DNA of 26,150 bases from JARRLC01 sp037387425 (lineage in GTDB: Bacteria; Pseudomonadota; Alphaproteobacteria; Rhizobiales; Rhodomicrobiaceae): NCBI GenBank assembly GCA_037387425.1, contig JARRLC010000016.1, positions 1 through 26,150 of the forward strand, written 5' to 3'. Shown piece after piece: positions 16,463-23,428 of this stretch. A program made the position numbers and the translations under genes. The notes under the pieces were generated by a model. That model saw only the letters and a program-made list of their open reading frames with translations. It was not told the origin of the DNA and did not search any database. Numbering within the stretch: the first letter of the stretch is position 1; the number at the start of each line of letters is the position of its first letter.

Positions 16463-17107
16463 ATGGGAAACTCAAGCATGTGGTCGGGTGGTTTGTGTCC
16501 CCGGTCGTTCTGTCTGGCAGCGGTTCGTTTGGTCTGCTCCACCATTTCTACCAGCGCTCAAGCAGGAGGAGCTTCTGTTTCGGCATCAGCACAAGCCCCG
16601 ATCACTACACAGTCAATTGGCCCAGCCATGTCATCTGCCGCTTATGAGTTGCGCGTGGGGGGCATGACCACCAACCTTGAAAACAGCGGCGCCGCCCCGG
16701 AAGGCACAGCAGGCATTAACATTGAGTTTCTGTTCGCGCGGTATAACACGCCGCAAGCCGACCCAGTAACGACCTTCGTTTTGAGCCCGCGCTTGCATCT
16801 GGGGACCACTATCGCCCCCGATGGCATCAGCGAGATTTACGCCGGTTTCACCTGGGAACACCACTTCGCCAGCCGTCTGTTTTTTGAAACCAGCCTCGGC
16901 GGCGCAGTTCACGATGGACCGACAGCCGACAACAACGCTGACTCATACGGTTGCCCGCTACTATTCCGTGAATCCGCCTCGCTGGGCTTCGACATCACGA
17001 ACCGGGTGCGCATTCTGGCTACGGTCGATCACATTTCCAACGCTGGCCTGTGTAGCGAAAACCAAGGCCTCACAAATGCAGGTGTTCGGCTCGGCTATCG
17101 GTGGTAA
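16463..17107 (+). CDS. pagL: PagL-like acyloxyacyl hydrolase (lipid A 3-O-deacylase family)
   Basis: The 214-residue product resembles the PagL/acyloxyacyl hydrolase family, eight-stranded outer-membrane beta-barrels that remove the 3-O acyl chain of lipid A. Evidence: an N-terminal leader ending STSAQA near residue 34, repeated amphipathic strands (RLHLGTTIAPDG; EIYAGFTWEHHFASRLFFE), the catalytic motif H190-x-S192 in TVDHISNAGL, and a C-terminal aromatic strand VRLGYRW typical of outer-membrane proteins. The Pseudomonas enzyme also uses a Glu 14 residues after the His; here that position is Thr (NQGLTN), though E199 lies nearby. The leader is only mildly hydrophobic and contains several cysteines and arginines, so the exact start (16463, or ATG 15 bases later) is uncertain. 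Activity should not be assumed. Confidence 0.8.
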   Translation: MGNSSMWSGGLCPRSFCLAAVRLVCSTISTSAQAGGASVSASAQAPITTQSIGPAMSSAAYELRVGGMTTNLENSGAAPEGTAGINIEFLFARYNTPQADPVTTFVLSPRLHLGTTIAPDGISEIYAGFTWEHHFASRLFFETSLGGAVHDGPTADNNADSYGCPLLFRESASLGFDITNRVRILATVDHISNAGLCSENQGLTNAGVRLGYRW

Positions 17108-17143
17108 TCTGTTTGCGGAATCAGCAGACAGGTTTGCGCCGAC

Positions 17144-17767
17144 ATGGTTGTCCTATCGAAAATCTACACCCGCACGGGCGATGACGGGTCTACCGCCCTT
17201 GGCGATGGGGAGCGCCGCCCGAAATACGATCTCCGCGTCGCCGCTTATGGCACGGTGGACGAAGCAAACGCCGCCATCGGCGTGGCGCGCCAAGCTCTGA
17301 CACCTGCCGCCTCCACCAAAGCCGTCCCCACCGAACACGCAATTTCCGAGCAAACCACCCTCGACGCAATGCTCGCCCGCATTCAGAACGACCTGTTCGA
17401 CCTCGGCGCCGATCTGTGTACGCCAGATCGCGGCGCCCCCCTGCCCTACGAACCACTGCGCATCGTCGCCTCGCAGGTCGCCCGCCTTGAGACCGAAATC
17501 GACCAGCTCAACAGCGAAATGACGCCGCTCGCCTCGTTCGTGCTGCCTGGCGGAACACCCGCCGCCGCCGCGCTCCACCTCGCCCGCACCATCTGCCGCC
17601 GCGCTGAGCGCCACATGGTTGAACTCGCCGCCCAGGACAACGAGCCGGTCAATGCAGCCGCCATTAAATATATGAACCGCTTGTCAGATTTTCTTTTCGT
17701 AGCCAGCCGCTACGCCAACAACAAAGGCGCGGATGATGTGCTATGGAAACCAGGAAATAACCGCTAA
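17144..17767 (+). CDS. pduO: PduO-type cob(I)alamin adenosyltransferase
   Basis: This enzyme transfers the adenosyl group of ATP to cob(I)alamin or cob(I)yrinate diamide, giving the coenzyme used by methylmalonyl-CoA mutase and similar enzymes. The 207-residue protein has the family signature TRTGDDGSTALGDGER near the N terminus (ATP-binding loop), then RVAAYGTVDEANAAIG, FVLPGGTPAAAALHLARTIC with the following RRAERH motif, and NRLSDFLFVASRYAN near the C terminus. Length and order are normal. In many Alphaproteobacteria this gene lies next to etfB-etfA and a 3-hydroxybutyryl-CoA dehydrogenase. Here a rhomboid gene stands between them. No B12 riboswitch-like structure was recognised in the 36 bases upstream. 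Confidence 0.93.
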   Translation: MVVLSKIYTRTGDDGSTALGDGERRPKYDLRVAAYGTVDEANAAIGVARQALTPAASTKAVPTEHAISEQTTLDAMLARIQNDLFDLGADLCTPDRGAPLPYEPLRIVASQVARLETEIDQLNSEMTPLASFVLPGGTPAAAALHLARTICRRAERHMVELAAQDNEPVNAAAIKYMNRLSDFLFVASRYANNKGADDVLWKPGNNR

Positions 17768-17924
17768 AAAGTGATCGTAGCGCCATAAAATAATCAGTGC
17801 TAAAAGCATTCACTCGATTTTTCTGGAAATGTGCGTATTTTATGGTGTCTTTATACAAAGCAGGATGCTACGGCTCAAAACTTGCATCTATAAAAATTCG
17901 TCAACAGCTTGGGGGAAGGGCATA

Positions 17925-18722
17925 ATGCTTGTGCCGCTGTGGGATGCTAATCCGCTAGATCGCATCCGCTTTCAATTCGTAACCGTTGGTTTGATCATCA
18001 TCAATTGCGGTGTGTATTTCTTCATGCTGGCGGTCGGAGATTCGCTCCATGAACAAGCACAACTAGCATTTGCTGTCGTCCCGAACGAGCTGTTGAACCA
18101 ACCCGACGCACTCGGCTACACCGCGCCCGCCGGAGCATTCAACATCGCCGAACCGCTGACGCTCATCACCTACATGTTCGTTCACGGCAATTTTATGCAT
18201 TTGCTCGGCAATATGCTGTTCCTCTGGGTCTTTGGCGACAATGTCGAAGACGCGATGGGGCATTTCCGTTTTGTGATTTTCTATCTCGTATGCGGCGTAG
18301 TCGCCGGTCTTGCGCATGTCTATGCCATGAAAATCCTCATGCCCATCGGTTCCCCGGCGCTGGGAGGCCAGCTCATTGGCGCAAGTGGGGCAGTCTCAGG
18401 CATCATCGCCGCGTATCTCATAATGCATCCGAATGTGCGCGTGTGGGTGCTATTCCTGTTCCGTATTCCGCTCAGGATCAGCGCGGGCTTCGCCCTTATG
18501 GTGTGGGTCGGATTTCAAGTTGTGAGCGTCTACCTCGCCTATAAGGATCAGGACACCAGCGGCACGGCCTACTGGGCGCATATCGGCGGTTTGGTCACCG
18601 GAGCCATACTCATCACTTTTATGCGAAAACCCGGCTTCCCACTCTTCGACTTGAGTACCGGGCTTGAAGATAAAGACCAGGGTAAACAAGCACAGAACAA
18701 ACGCCGAATGAAATCAGGCTGA
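17925..18722 (+). CDS. Rhomboid-family intramembrane serine protease
   Basis: A 265-residue multi-pass membrane protein of the rhomboid family, which cleaves membrane proteins within or near the bilayer. The catalytic dyad is visible as S154 in GASGAVSG and H219 in YWAHIGG. HGNFMHLLGNMLFLWVFGDN is the conserved second-helix region, and FALMVWVGFQVVSVYLAYKD another helix. About six to seven hydrophobic segments are present, followed by a short polar and basic C-terminal tail. I chose the ATG at 17925 because GGGGAAGGG lies just upstream and MLVPLWDANPLDRIRFQFVT is how these proteins usually begin. A longer frame back to 17829 lacks such support. Its substrate is unknown. It sits between the adenosyltransferase and etfB, and a strong hairpin follows it. 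Confidence 0.92.
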   Translation: MLVPLWDANPLDRIRFQFVTVGLIIINCGVYFFMLAVGDSLHEQAQLAFAVVPNELLNQPDALGYTAPAGAFNIAEPLTLITYMFVHGNFMHLLGNMLFLWVFGDNVEDAMGHFRFVIFYLVCGVVAGLAHVYAMKILMPIGSPALGGQLIGASGAVSGIIAAYLIMHPNVRVWVLFLFRIPLRISAGFALMVWVGFQVVSVYLAYKDQDTSGTAYWAHIGGLVTGAILITFMRKPGFPLFDLSTGLEDKDQGKQAQNKRRMKSG

Positions 18723-18755
18723 AGCCAAAACCTGCGTCTTGGATGATACATTGGC

Positions 18756-18793
18756 TAGGGGAAATGCCCTTAATATTAGGACGGGCACCCCTA
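18756..18793. terminator. Hairpin downstream of the rhomboid gene (possible terminator)
   Basis: TAGGGG (18756-18761) and TGCCC (18765-18769) pair with GGGCA (18783-18787) and CCCCTA (18788-18793), giving an 11-base-pair stem with a three-base AAA bulge and a 13-base loop. It lies 34 bases after the rhomboid stop. The following TATATTT is only a weak U tract, so it may be an inefficient terminator, an RNA-stabilising structure, or an operator for the etf promoter just downstream. Confidence 0.5.
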
Positions 18794-18836
18794 TATTTAG
18801 CATGTGGCCTTTTGGCCAAGTGGTGCTTTCTTTGCA

Positions 18837-18865
18837 TTGACACATGTACTACACGCCTTTAGCGT
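18837..18865 (+). promoter_or_regulatory. Putative sigma-70 promoter for etfB-etfA-hbd
   Basis: A perfect TTGACA at 18837-18842 is followed 17 bases later by TAGCGT (18860-18865), which keeps the T-A-x-x-x-T positions of a -10 box. Transcription would begin near 18872, giving a leader of about 117 bases before etfB. Position and spacing are good; the -10 is imperfect. Confidence 0.4.
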
Positions 18866-18988
18866 TTGCATTATTTCGCACTTGCGAGACGAAGTTAGTC
18901 ACAACTCTGGCCATTTGTTGAACGCCAGTGAAGTGCATTATCGTATGGTCATTCGCGGGGCGAGCATCTTAATGTGGAGACGCCTTTC

Positions 18989-19741
18989 ATGCGGATTCTG
19001 GTTCCAGTCAAACGTGTTGTCGATTTCAATGTAAAAATCCGTGTAAAACCGGATGGAAGCGGCGTCGATACCGATCACGTAAAAATGTCAATGAACCCTT
19101 TCGACGAAATCGCCGTGGAAGAGGCGATCCGTCTGAAGGAAAAGGGCATCGCCAGCGAAGTTGTGGCATTGTCCGTAGGACCGCAAAAAGCGCAGGAGAC
19201 CTTGCGCACTGCTCTCGCCATGGGGGCCGACCGCGCTATTCTGGTAAAAACCGACATCGCGGTGGAGCCATTAACGGTCGCCAAGATCATCAAATCAGTC
19301 GCCGCTGAGGAAACGCCAGGTATTATTCTCCTCGGCAAACAGGCCATCGACGACGACAGCAACCAAACCGGGCAAATGCTCGCCGCACTTCTCGGTTGGT
19401 CGCAAGGAACATTCGCCTCCAAGGTTGAGGTGGCAACCGCCGAGAACCGGGTGAATGTAACGCGCGAAGTAGACGGAGGCTTGCAAACGCTCTCGCTCCA
19501 GCTTCCGGCCATCATCACCACTGATTTGCGGCTCAACGAACCGCGCTATGCTTCGCTTCCCAACATCATGAAAGCCAAGAAGAAACCGCTTGCCGAAATT
19601 GATCCGGCGACGCTGGGCATTCCCCTGGAGCCGCGCATCAAGATTTTGAACACTGAAGAACCCGCTCCCCGCAAAGCCGGGCAAAACGTGGCCAGCGTAG
19701 CGGAACTTGTGGCGAAACTTCGTGAAGCGGGAGTGCTCTAA
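18989..19741 (+). CDS. etfB: Electron transfer flavoprotein beta subunit
   Basis: EtfB is the AMP-binding small subunit of the soluble heterodimer that takes electrons from acyl-CoA dehydrogenases. The 250-residue protein starts MRILVPVKRVVDFNVKIRVK, contains ADRAILVKTD and GKQAIDDDSNQTGQMLAALL (family signature region), and has the normal length. I chose ATG at 18989 because the conserved sequence begins there and GGAG lies upstream. A GTG 15 bases earlier would place that GGAG within the gene. The sequence resembles the general mitochondrial-type (group 1) ETF rather than the bifurcating type, a judgement from memory. etfA starts on the last base of the stop codon (TAATG), so the two are translationally coupled. 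Confidence 0.97.
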   Translation: MRILVPVKRVVDFNVKIRVKPDGSGVDTDHVKMSMNPFDEIAVEEAIRLKEKGIASEVVALSVGPQKAQETLRTALAMGADRAILVKTDIAVEPLTVAKIIKSVAAEETPGIILLGKQAIDDDSNQTGQMLAALLGWSQGTFASKVEVATAENRVNVTREVDGGLQTLSLQLPAIITTDLRLNEPRYASLPNIMKAKKKPLAEIDPATLGIPLEPRIKILNTEEPAPRKAGQNVASVAELVAKLREAGVL

Positions 19742-20670
19742 TGACTATTCTTCTGATTGCCGAACACAATAATAGCACTCTGAACGACGCCACCGCCAAA
19801 GCGCTGAGTGCGGCGCAGGCTATGGGCGGAGATATCGACATTCTCGTTGCCGGGAACGGCTGCCGGGCCGCTGCTGACGCCGCCGCTAAATTCGCTGGCG
19901 TGCGCAAGGTTCTCCTCGCTGAAGCGCCACATCTCGACCATCAGCTAGCCGAAGAAATGACCACGCTCATCACGTCGCTGATGCCCGGATACGGCGCGCT
20001 CATCGCGCCCGCCACCGCCACGGCCAAAAACTTCATGCCACGCGTGGCCGCTCTGCTCGATACGCCGCAAATTTCCGACATCATAGCCGTGGAAGCGCCG
20101 AACCGCTTCAAACGCCCGATTTATGCAGGCAACGCCGTTCAAACGGTGGAAGCGCCCGATAGCATGAAACTGGTCGTCACCGTTCGCACAACGGCTTTTG
20201 CCGCCGCCTCAGAAGGCGGAACAGCGCCTGTGGAAGCCATTACCGCTAGCGCCAGCGCTGGCGTATCGCAATTCGTTTCTGAGGAAATTCACAAATCGGA
20301 CCGCCCGGATCTCACCTCAGCGCGCGTCGTCATTTCAGGCGGACGCGGCATGAAATCGGGCGAGCATTTCCAAATACTCGAACGTGTCGCCGATAAACTG
20401 GGCGCGGCCGTGGGAGCTAGCCGCGCAGCCGTCGATGCGGGATATGTCCCAAATGACTACCAAGTAGGACAAACAGGTAAAATTGTAGCCCCCGAACTTT
20501 ACATTGCGGTAGGAATTTCAGGAGCTATTCAGCACTTAGCAGGTATGAAAGATTCTAAGGTTATAGTTGCCATCAACAAGGATGAAGGCGCGCCGATATT
20601 TCAAGTCGCAGATTATGGCCTCGTGGCTGATTTGTTTGAGGCGTTGCCGGAGCTCGAGGCCGAATTATAG
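19741..20670 (+). CDS. etfA: Electron transfer flavoprotein alpha subunit
   Basis: EtfA carries the FAD of the ETF heterodimer. The 309-residue protein has the N-terminal alpha/beta domain (ILLIAEHNNSTLNDATAKAL) and the conserved C-terminal FAD-binding domain: ISGGRGMKSGEHFQILERVA, AGYVPNDYQVGQTGKIVAPE, and SGAIQHLAGMKDSKVIVAIN, followed by the usual ADYGLVADLFE ending. The length is normal. It overlaps etfB by one base, and hbd starts 36 bases on, so the three form one operon. From about 20440 to 20580 the codons turn towards A or T in the third position, unlike the G/C-rich third positions before, although the protein stays fully conserved. The cause is unknown. Confidence 0.97.
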   Translation: MTILLIAEHNNSTLNDATAKALSAAQAMGGDIDILVAGNGCRAAADAAAKFAGVRKVLLAEAPHLDHQLAEEMTTLITSLMPGYGALIAPATATAKNFMPRVAALLDTPQISDIIAVEAPNRFKRPIYAGNAVQTVEAPDSMKLVVTVRTTAFAAASEGGTAPVEAITASASAGVSQFVSEEIHKSDRPDLTSARVVISGGRGMKSGEHFQILERVADKLGAAVGASRAAVDAGYVPNDYQVGQTGKIVAPELYIAVGISGAIQHLAGMKDSKVIVAINKDEGAPIFQVADYGLVADLFEALPELEAEL

Positions 20671-20706
20671 AACGCAGGGCTGAAATTCCTACCGTTGAGG
20701 CAACGA

Positions 20707-21648
20707 ATGACAAACATGGAAACCAAAACCCCCACCGCTGTCGGACAAGCGGCTACTCCAGGAGCCGGAAAAGTGACAATTAAAAAAATAGGCATCATCG
20801 GCGCAGGTCAAATGGGAAATGGTATTGCCCATGTGATCGCCCAATCAGGATACGATGTTGCAATCACCGACGTATCGAAAGAACGGGTTGAAGCCGCCCT
20901 CGCGACCATCAATGGCAATATGGCGCGTCAAGTCTCAAACGGTAAGTTATCCGAAGAAAAACGCGCAGAAGCTTTGGCGCATATCAGTTATGCACCATCA
21001 TATGAAGCATTTGGCGATTGCGATCTGGTAATCGAAGCCGCAGTTGAAGACGAAGACGTCAAACGGAAAATTTTCCAACAACTTTGCCCAAGCTTGAAAC
21101 CCACCGCGATTCTGGCGACGAATACCTCGTCGATTTCCATTACACGCATGGCTGCGGTCACCGATCGACCGGAAAACTTCATCGGCATGCACTTCATGAA
21201 CCCGGTGCCGGTGATGGAGCTGGTGGAAATGATCCGCGGCATCGCCACGGTTGAGGAAACCTTCGTCGTCGCGCGCGAATTCGTAGCATCGCTCGGCAAA
21301 ACCGTCGCCGTTTCCGAAGATTTCCCGGCTTTCATGGTCAACCGCATTCTCCTGCCGATGATCAACGAAGCGATTTACACGCTTTATGAAGGCGTTGGCT
21401 CGGTTGAGGCCATCGACACGGCCTTGCGTCTGGGCGCCAACCATCGCATGGGACCGTTGCAGCTCGCTGACTTCATCGGACTGGATACCTGCTTGTCGAT
21501 CATGCAGGTGCTGTACGAAGGCTTGGCTGACTCGAAATACCGTCCCTGCCCGCTGCTCGTGAAATATGTGGAAGCAGGATGGCTGGGCCGGAAGGCGCAG
21601 CGCGGCTTCTACGATTATCGTGGCGCTAAGCCGGTTCCGACACGGTAA
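20707..21648 (+). CDS. hbd: 3-hydroxybutyryl-CoA dehydrogenase
   Basis: This enzyme interconverts 3-hydroxybutyryl-CoA and acetoacetyl-CoA with NAD(P), in fatty-acid/butyrate or polyhydroxybutyrate metabolism. The Rossmann motif GIIGAGQMGNGIAHVIAQSG is present, along with ATNTSSISITRMA, the catalytic His in GMHFMNPVPVMELVE, and FMVNRILLPMINEAIYTL in the C-terminal domain. From ATG at 20707 the protein has 313 residues, with a 22-residue Thr/Ala-rich leader not typical of the family. A GTG at 20773, eight bases after GGAG, would start exactly at TIKKIGIIGAG and give the usual 291. I give the longer form because AGG also precedes 20707, but the shorter start is a serious alternative. It is the last gene of the etf operon, followed by a terminator. 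Confidence 0.93.
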   Translation: MTNMETKTPTAVGQAATPGAGKVTIKKIGIIGAGQMGNGIAHVIAQSGYDVAITDVSKERVEAALATINGNMARQVSNGKLSEEKRAEALAHISYAPSYEAFGDCDLVIEAAVEDEDVKRKIFQQLCPSLKPTAILATNTSSISITRMAAVTDRPENFIGMHFMNPVPVMELVEMIRGIATVEETFVVAREFVASLGKTVAVSEDFPAFMVNRILLPMINEAIYTLYEGVGSVEAIDTALRLGANHRMGPLQLADFIGLDTCLSIMQVLYEGLADSKYRPCPLLVKYVEAGWLGRKAQRGFYDYRGAKPVPTR

Positions 21649-21681
21649 GTCAATCTCGCGTTAAGTTAACAACGCTTTAAG

Positions 21682-21716
21682 CTCCCGCTTCTCCAACGAG
21701 GCGGGAGTTTGCTTTT
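21682..21716 (+). terminator. Rho-independent terminator of the etfB-etfA-hbd operon
   Basis: CTCCCGC (21682-21688) and GCGGGAG (21701-21707) form a perfect seven-base-pair G/C-rich stem with a 12-base loop, followed by TTTGCTTTT. It lies 33 bases after the hbd stop and before the convergent hemerythrin-like gene. Confidence 0.85.
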
Positions 21717-21752
21717 CTCGCACCAGCTCTGCCAGCCTTGCGTACGCGCCAA

Positions 21753-22337
21753 TTAGACGCCGGAAGCTCCGGCTCGCTCAGCCTCATTCTCAGCGCCCCA
21801 TTGCAAAAACCGCTGATGCAGCGCTCGGAATTTTTCCTCAACCTCACCATCGAATAGCGGGTCTTTCACGCCGTCATCCTGGCTGGCAATTTGCGCCCAG
21901 TCTTCCGACGTGAGCGCCTTCAGCGCGGCAGGGAAAAGTTTACCCTCTTCCTTGTCGATATGCGCGCGCTGATATTTTATGAACCCGCTCACGGCATCGT
22001 GAAGCGTCTGCCGCCGGATTTCATGATCAAGCCGCACGCTTTCGATGACTTGCGCGAACTTACCCAGCCGCTCAGCTTCAGCTTTATGTTCGGCCTCTAT
22101 CTCGGCGATGGCGTCTTCCATGCTCGCGTCGCGCTGTCTCAGCAAAGAGAAGATCACGTCTTCCTTCGGATGATGGCAGCGATTGGCGTATTCCATGAAG
22201 TAACCGGCTATAGCCTGCAAAATCTCATAATCAGGTTGCTCACCCCGATCAAAGACCGCCAGCTCACTATCTAAGATTTTAAGTAATTTTTCGATATTCC
22301 GGTGCTCTTCATTCAAAACTCTGATAAGAGCGGTCAT
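21753..22337 (-). CDS. Hemerythrin-like HHE domain protein
   Basis: A 194-residue cytosolic four-helix-bundle protein with the ligand pattern of a di-iron hemerythrin: H12 (NEEHRN), H55-x3-E59 (HHPKED), H84 (EAEHKA) and H126-x3-E130 (HIDKEE). Such proteins bind oxygen, nitric oxide or iron, or help repair iron-sulfur clusters. Which of these applies here cannot be told. The start at 22337 is chosen because GAGGAG lies seven bases upstream; an in-frame TTG seven codons earlier lacks this. After residue 135 an acidic tail of about 60 residues shows no motif. It is transcribed towards hbd and away from the redox operon, so it shares its upstream region with that operon, including two FNR-like boxes. 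Confidence 0.88.
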   Translation of the reverse strand: MTALIRVLNEEHRNIEKLLKILDSELAVFDRGEQPDYEILQAIAGYFMEYANRCHHPKEDVIFSLLRQRDASMEDAIAEIEAEHKAEAERLGKFAQVIESVRLDHEIRRQTLHDAVSGFIKYQRAHIDKEEGKLFPAALKALTSEDWAQIASQDDGVKDPLFDGEVEEKFRALHQRFLQWGAENEAERAGASGV

Positions 22338-22421
22338 GTAACGCTCCTCGTCCTGCAAAATATTTCGTGATCTCGCTTGATTGATTCGTGCAAATGCGAG
22401 ATGTCCCCGTTAGAATGTGCC

Positions 22422-22435
22422 TTGTGAAATGACAA
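22422..22435. promoter_or_regulatory. FNR/FixK-like palindrome, box 1
   Basis: TTGT, six bases, ACAA forms a 14-base dyad of the CRP/FNR type. It lies between the divergent hemerythrin-like gene and the NfnA-like operon. Its half-sites deviate from the TTGAT/ATCAA FNR consensus, so it could be bound by another family member such as an NnrR/DNR-type regulator, or not at all. Confidence 0.35.
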
Positions 22436-22456
22436 TGTGCAACCCCATGTAATGCT

Positions 22457-22470
22457 TTGCGCTAAGTCAA
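22457..22470. promoter_or_regulatory. FNR/FixK-like palindrome, box 2
   Basis: TTGC, six bases, TCAA fits the FixK2 consensus TTG(A/C)-N6-(T/G)CAA known from Bradyrhizobium. It is centred 78 bases ahead of the NfnA-like start and 35 bases from box 1. A start of transcription near 22504 would put it at about -41, the usual activating position, but no convincing -10 fixes that start. Confidence 0.45.
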
Positions 22471-22541
22471 TTACTGCATAGCAAAAATGTTACTCCTATG
22501 CGGCATGTTATAGAACTACGCATGAGTAAGGCGGGAACGAA

Positions 22542-23414
22542 ATGAGTTTCCAAATCGTTGGACGCGAAGATTTCTCAGACGTCACATATTCACTCGTTAT
22601 CAGCCACAAGCTGATGGCGAAAGCCGCAAAACCCGGACAATTCGTTATCGTCATGTCGCATGAGGAAGGTGAGCGCATCCCGCTGACCATTGCCGATTTC
22701 GACCGTGACAAAGGCACGGTAACGCTTGTGGTGCAGGCCGTGGGAAAAACCACACGGGAAATGCAAAAGACGTGTCAGCCTGGCACAACGCTATATGCGC
22801 TGGTCGGACCGATGGGCGTACCAAGCCAGATAGACGGCGCCAAAAAGGTGGTGTGCGTCGGCGGCGGTCTGGGCGTTGCGCCAGTTTTTCCGCAAGCGCG
22901 CGCCTTCAAGGAAGCGGGCGCATATGTCATTGGCGTGCTGGGCTTTCGCACTGAAAATCTCGTGTTCTGGAAAGACAAATTCGCCGCCATATGCGACGAA
23001 CTTATCCTGTGCACCGATGACGGTTCGGCGGGCCTCAAAGGGTTCGTTTCCGACGGCATCGCCCAGGCCATCGCGTCCCACAACGATATCGACGAAGTGA
23101 TCGCTATCGGCCCGCCCATCATGATGAAGGCGAGCGCCGAAGTCACCCGCCCCCACGAAATCAAGACGATCGTTAGCCTCAACCCCATCATGGTGGACGG
23201 CACCGGCATGTGCGGCGGCTGCCGGGTGAATATCGGCGACGAAGTGAAATTTGCTTGCGTCGATGGTCCAGATTTTGACGGCCATAAAGTTGATTTTGAG
23301 GATTTGATGACCAGGCTAAAACGTTATAAAGATGAAGAAAAAGCCGCTGAGGAACGTTGGTCAAGTTCCTGCCGGATAATGGCGGGCGCACCAGCAGGCG
23401 GAGAAAACAGATGA
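22542..23414 (+). CDS. SudB/NfnA-like FAD and [2Fe-2S] oxidoreductase subunit
   Basis: The 290-residue protein belongs to the sulfide/dihydroorotate dehydrogenase-like group of FAD/NAD-binding proteins, the small subunit of NfnAB-type transhydrogenases and of archaeal SudAB. It has an FAD domain (GQFVIVMSHEEGERIPLTIA, where the R-I-P-L-T-I part contacts flavin), an NAD domain (VVCVGGGLGVAPVFPQARAF), and a C-terminal cluster motif with C224, C227 and C239 plus D219 in VDGTGMCGGC. In Thermotoga Nfn one Asp and three Cys bind this cluster, which fits. The family couples NADH, NADPH and ferredoxin. It is the first gene of an operon with a GltD/NfnB-like partner and a KorA-like subunit. The ribosome-binding site is weak (GGCGGGAA). 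Confidence 0.88.
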   Translation: MSFQIVGREDFSDVTYSLVISHKLMAKAAKPGQFVIVMSHEEGERIPLTIADFDRDKGTVTLVVQAVGKTTREMQKTCQPGTTLYALVGPMGVPSQIDGAKKVVCVGGGLGVAPVFPQARAFKEAGAYVIGVLGFRTENLVFWKDKFAAICDELILCTDDGSAGLKGFVSDGIAQAIASHNDIDEVIAIGPPIMMKASAEVTRPHEIKTIVSLNPIMVDGTGMCGGCRVNIGDEVKFACVDGPDFDGHKVDFEDLMTRLKRYKDEEKAAEERWSSSCRIMAGAPAGGENR

Positions 23415-23428
23415 CTGCAAGCAAATGA
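23400..23428 (+). other. Ribosome-binding site and five-codon minigene at the NfnA/NfnB junction
   Basis: GGAG at 23400-23403 stands seven bases ahead of an ATG at 23411, which overlaps the NfnA-like stop as ATGA. That ATG encodes only M-T-A-S-K before a TGA at 23426-23428, which in turn overlaps the ATG of the next gene (23425). The next gene has no Shine-Dalgarno sequence of its own. This is either a coupling minigene or the scar of an indel at the old start. Confidence 0.5.

Noticed and set aside
17108..17143. Cobalamin riboswitch ahead of the PduO-type gene
   Set aside because: Only 36 bases separate it from the PagL-like gene, too short for a B12 riboswitch, and no B12-box-like sequence was recognised.
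17795..17822. Possible terminator after the adenosyltransferase gene (AGTG/CACT stem followed by a T run)
   Set aside because: The stem has only four base pairs with an 11-base loop, too weak to call a terminator.
22385..22397. A further FNR-like match (TTGA, five bases, GCAA) near the hemerythrin-like start
   Set aside because: The spacer is five instead of six bases, so the half-sites would not be in register for a CRP/FNR dimer.
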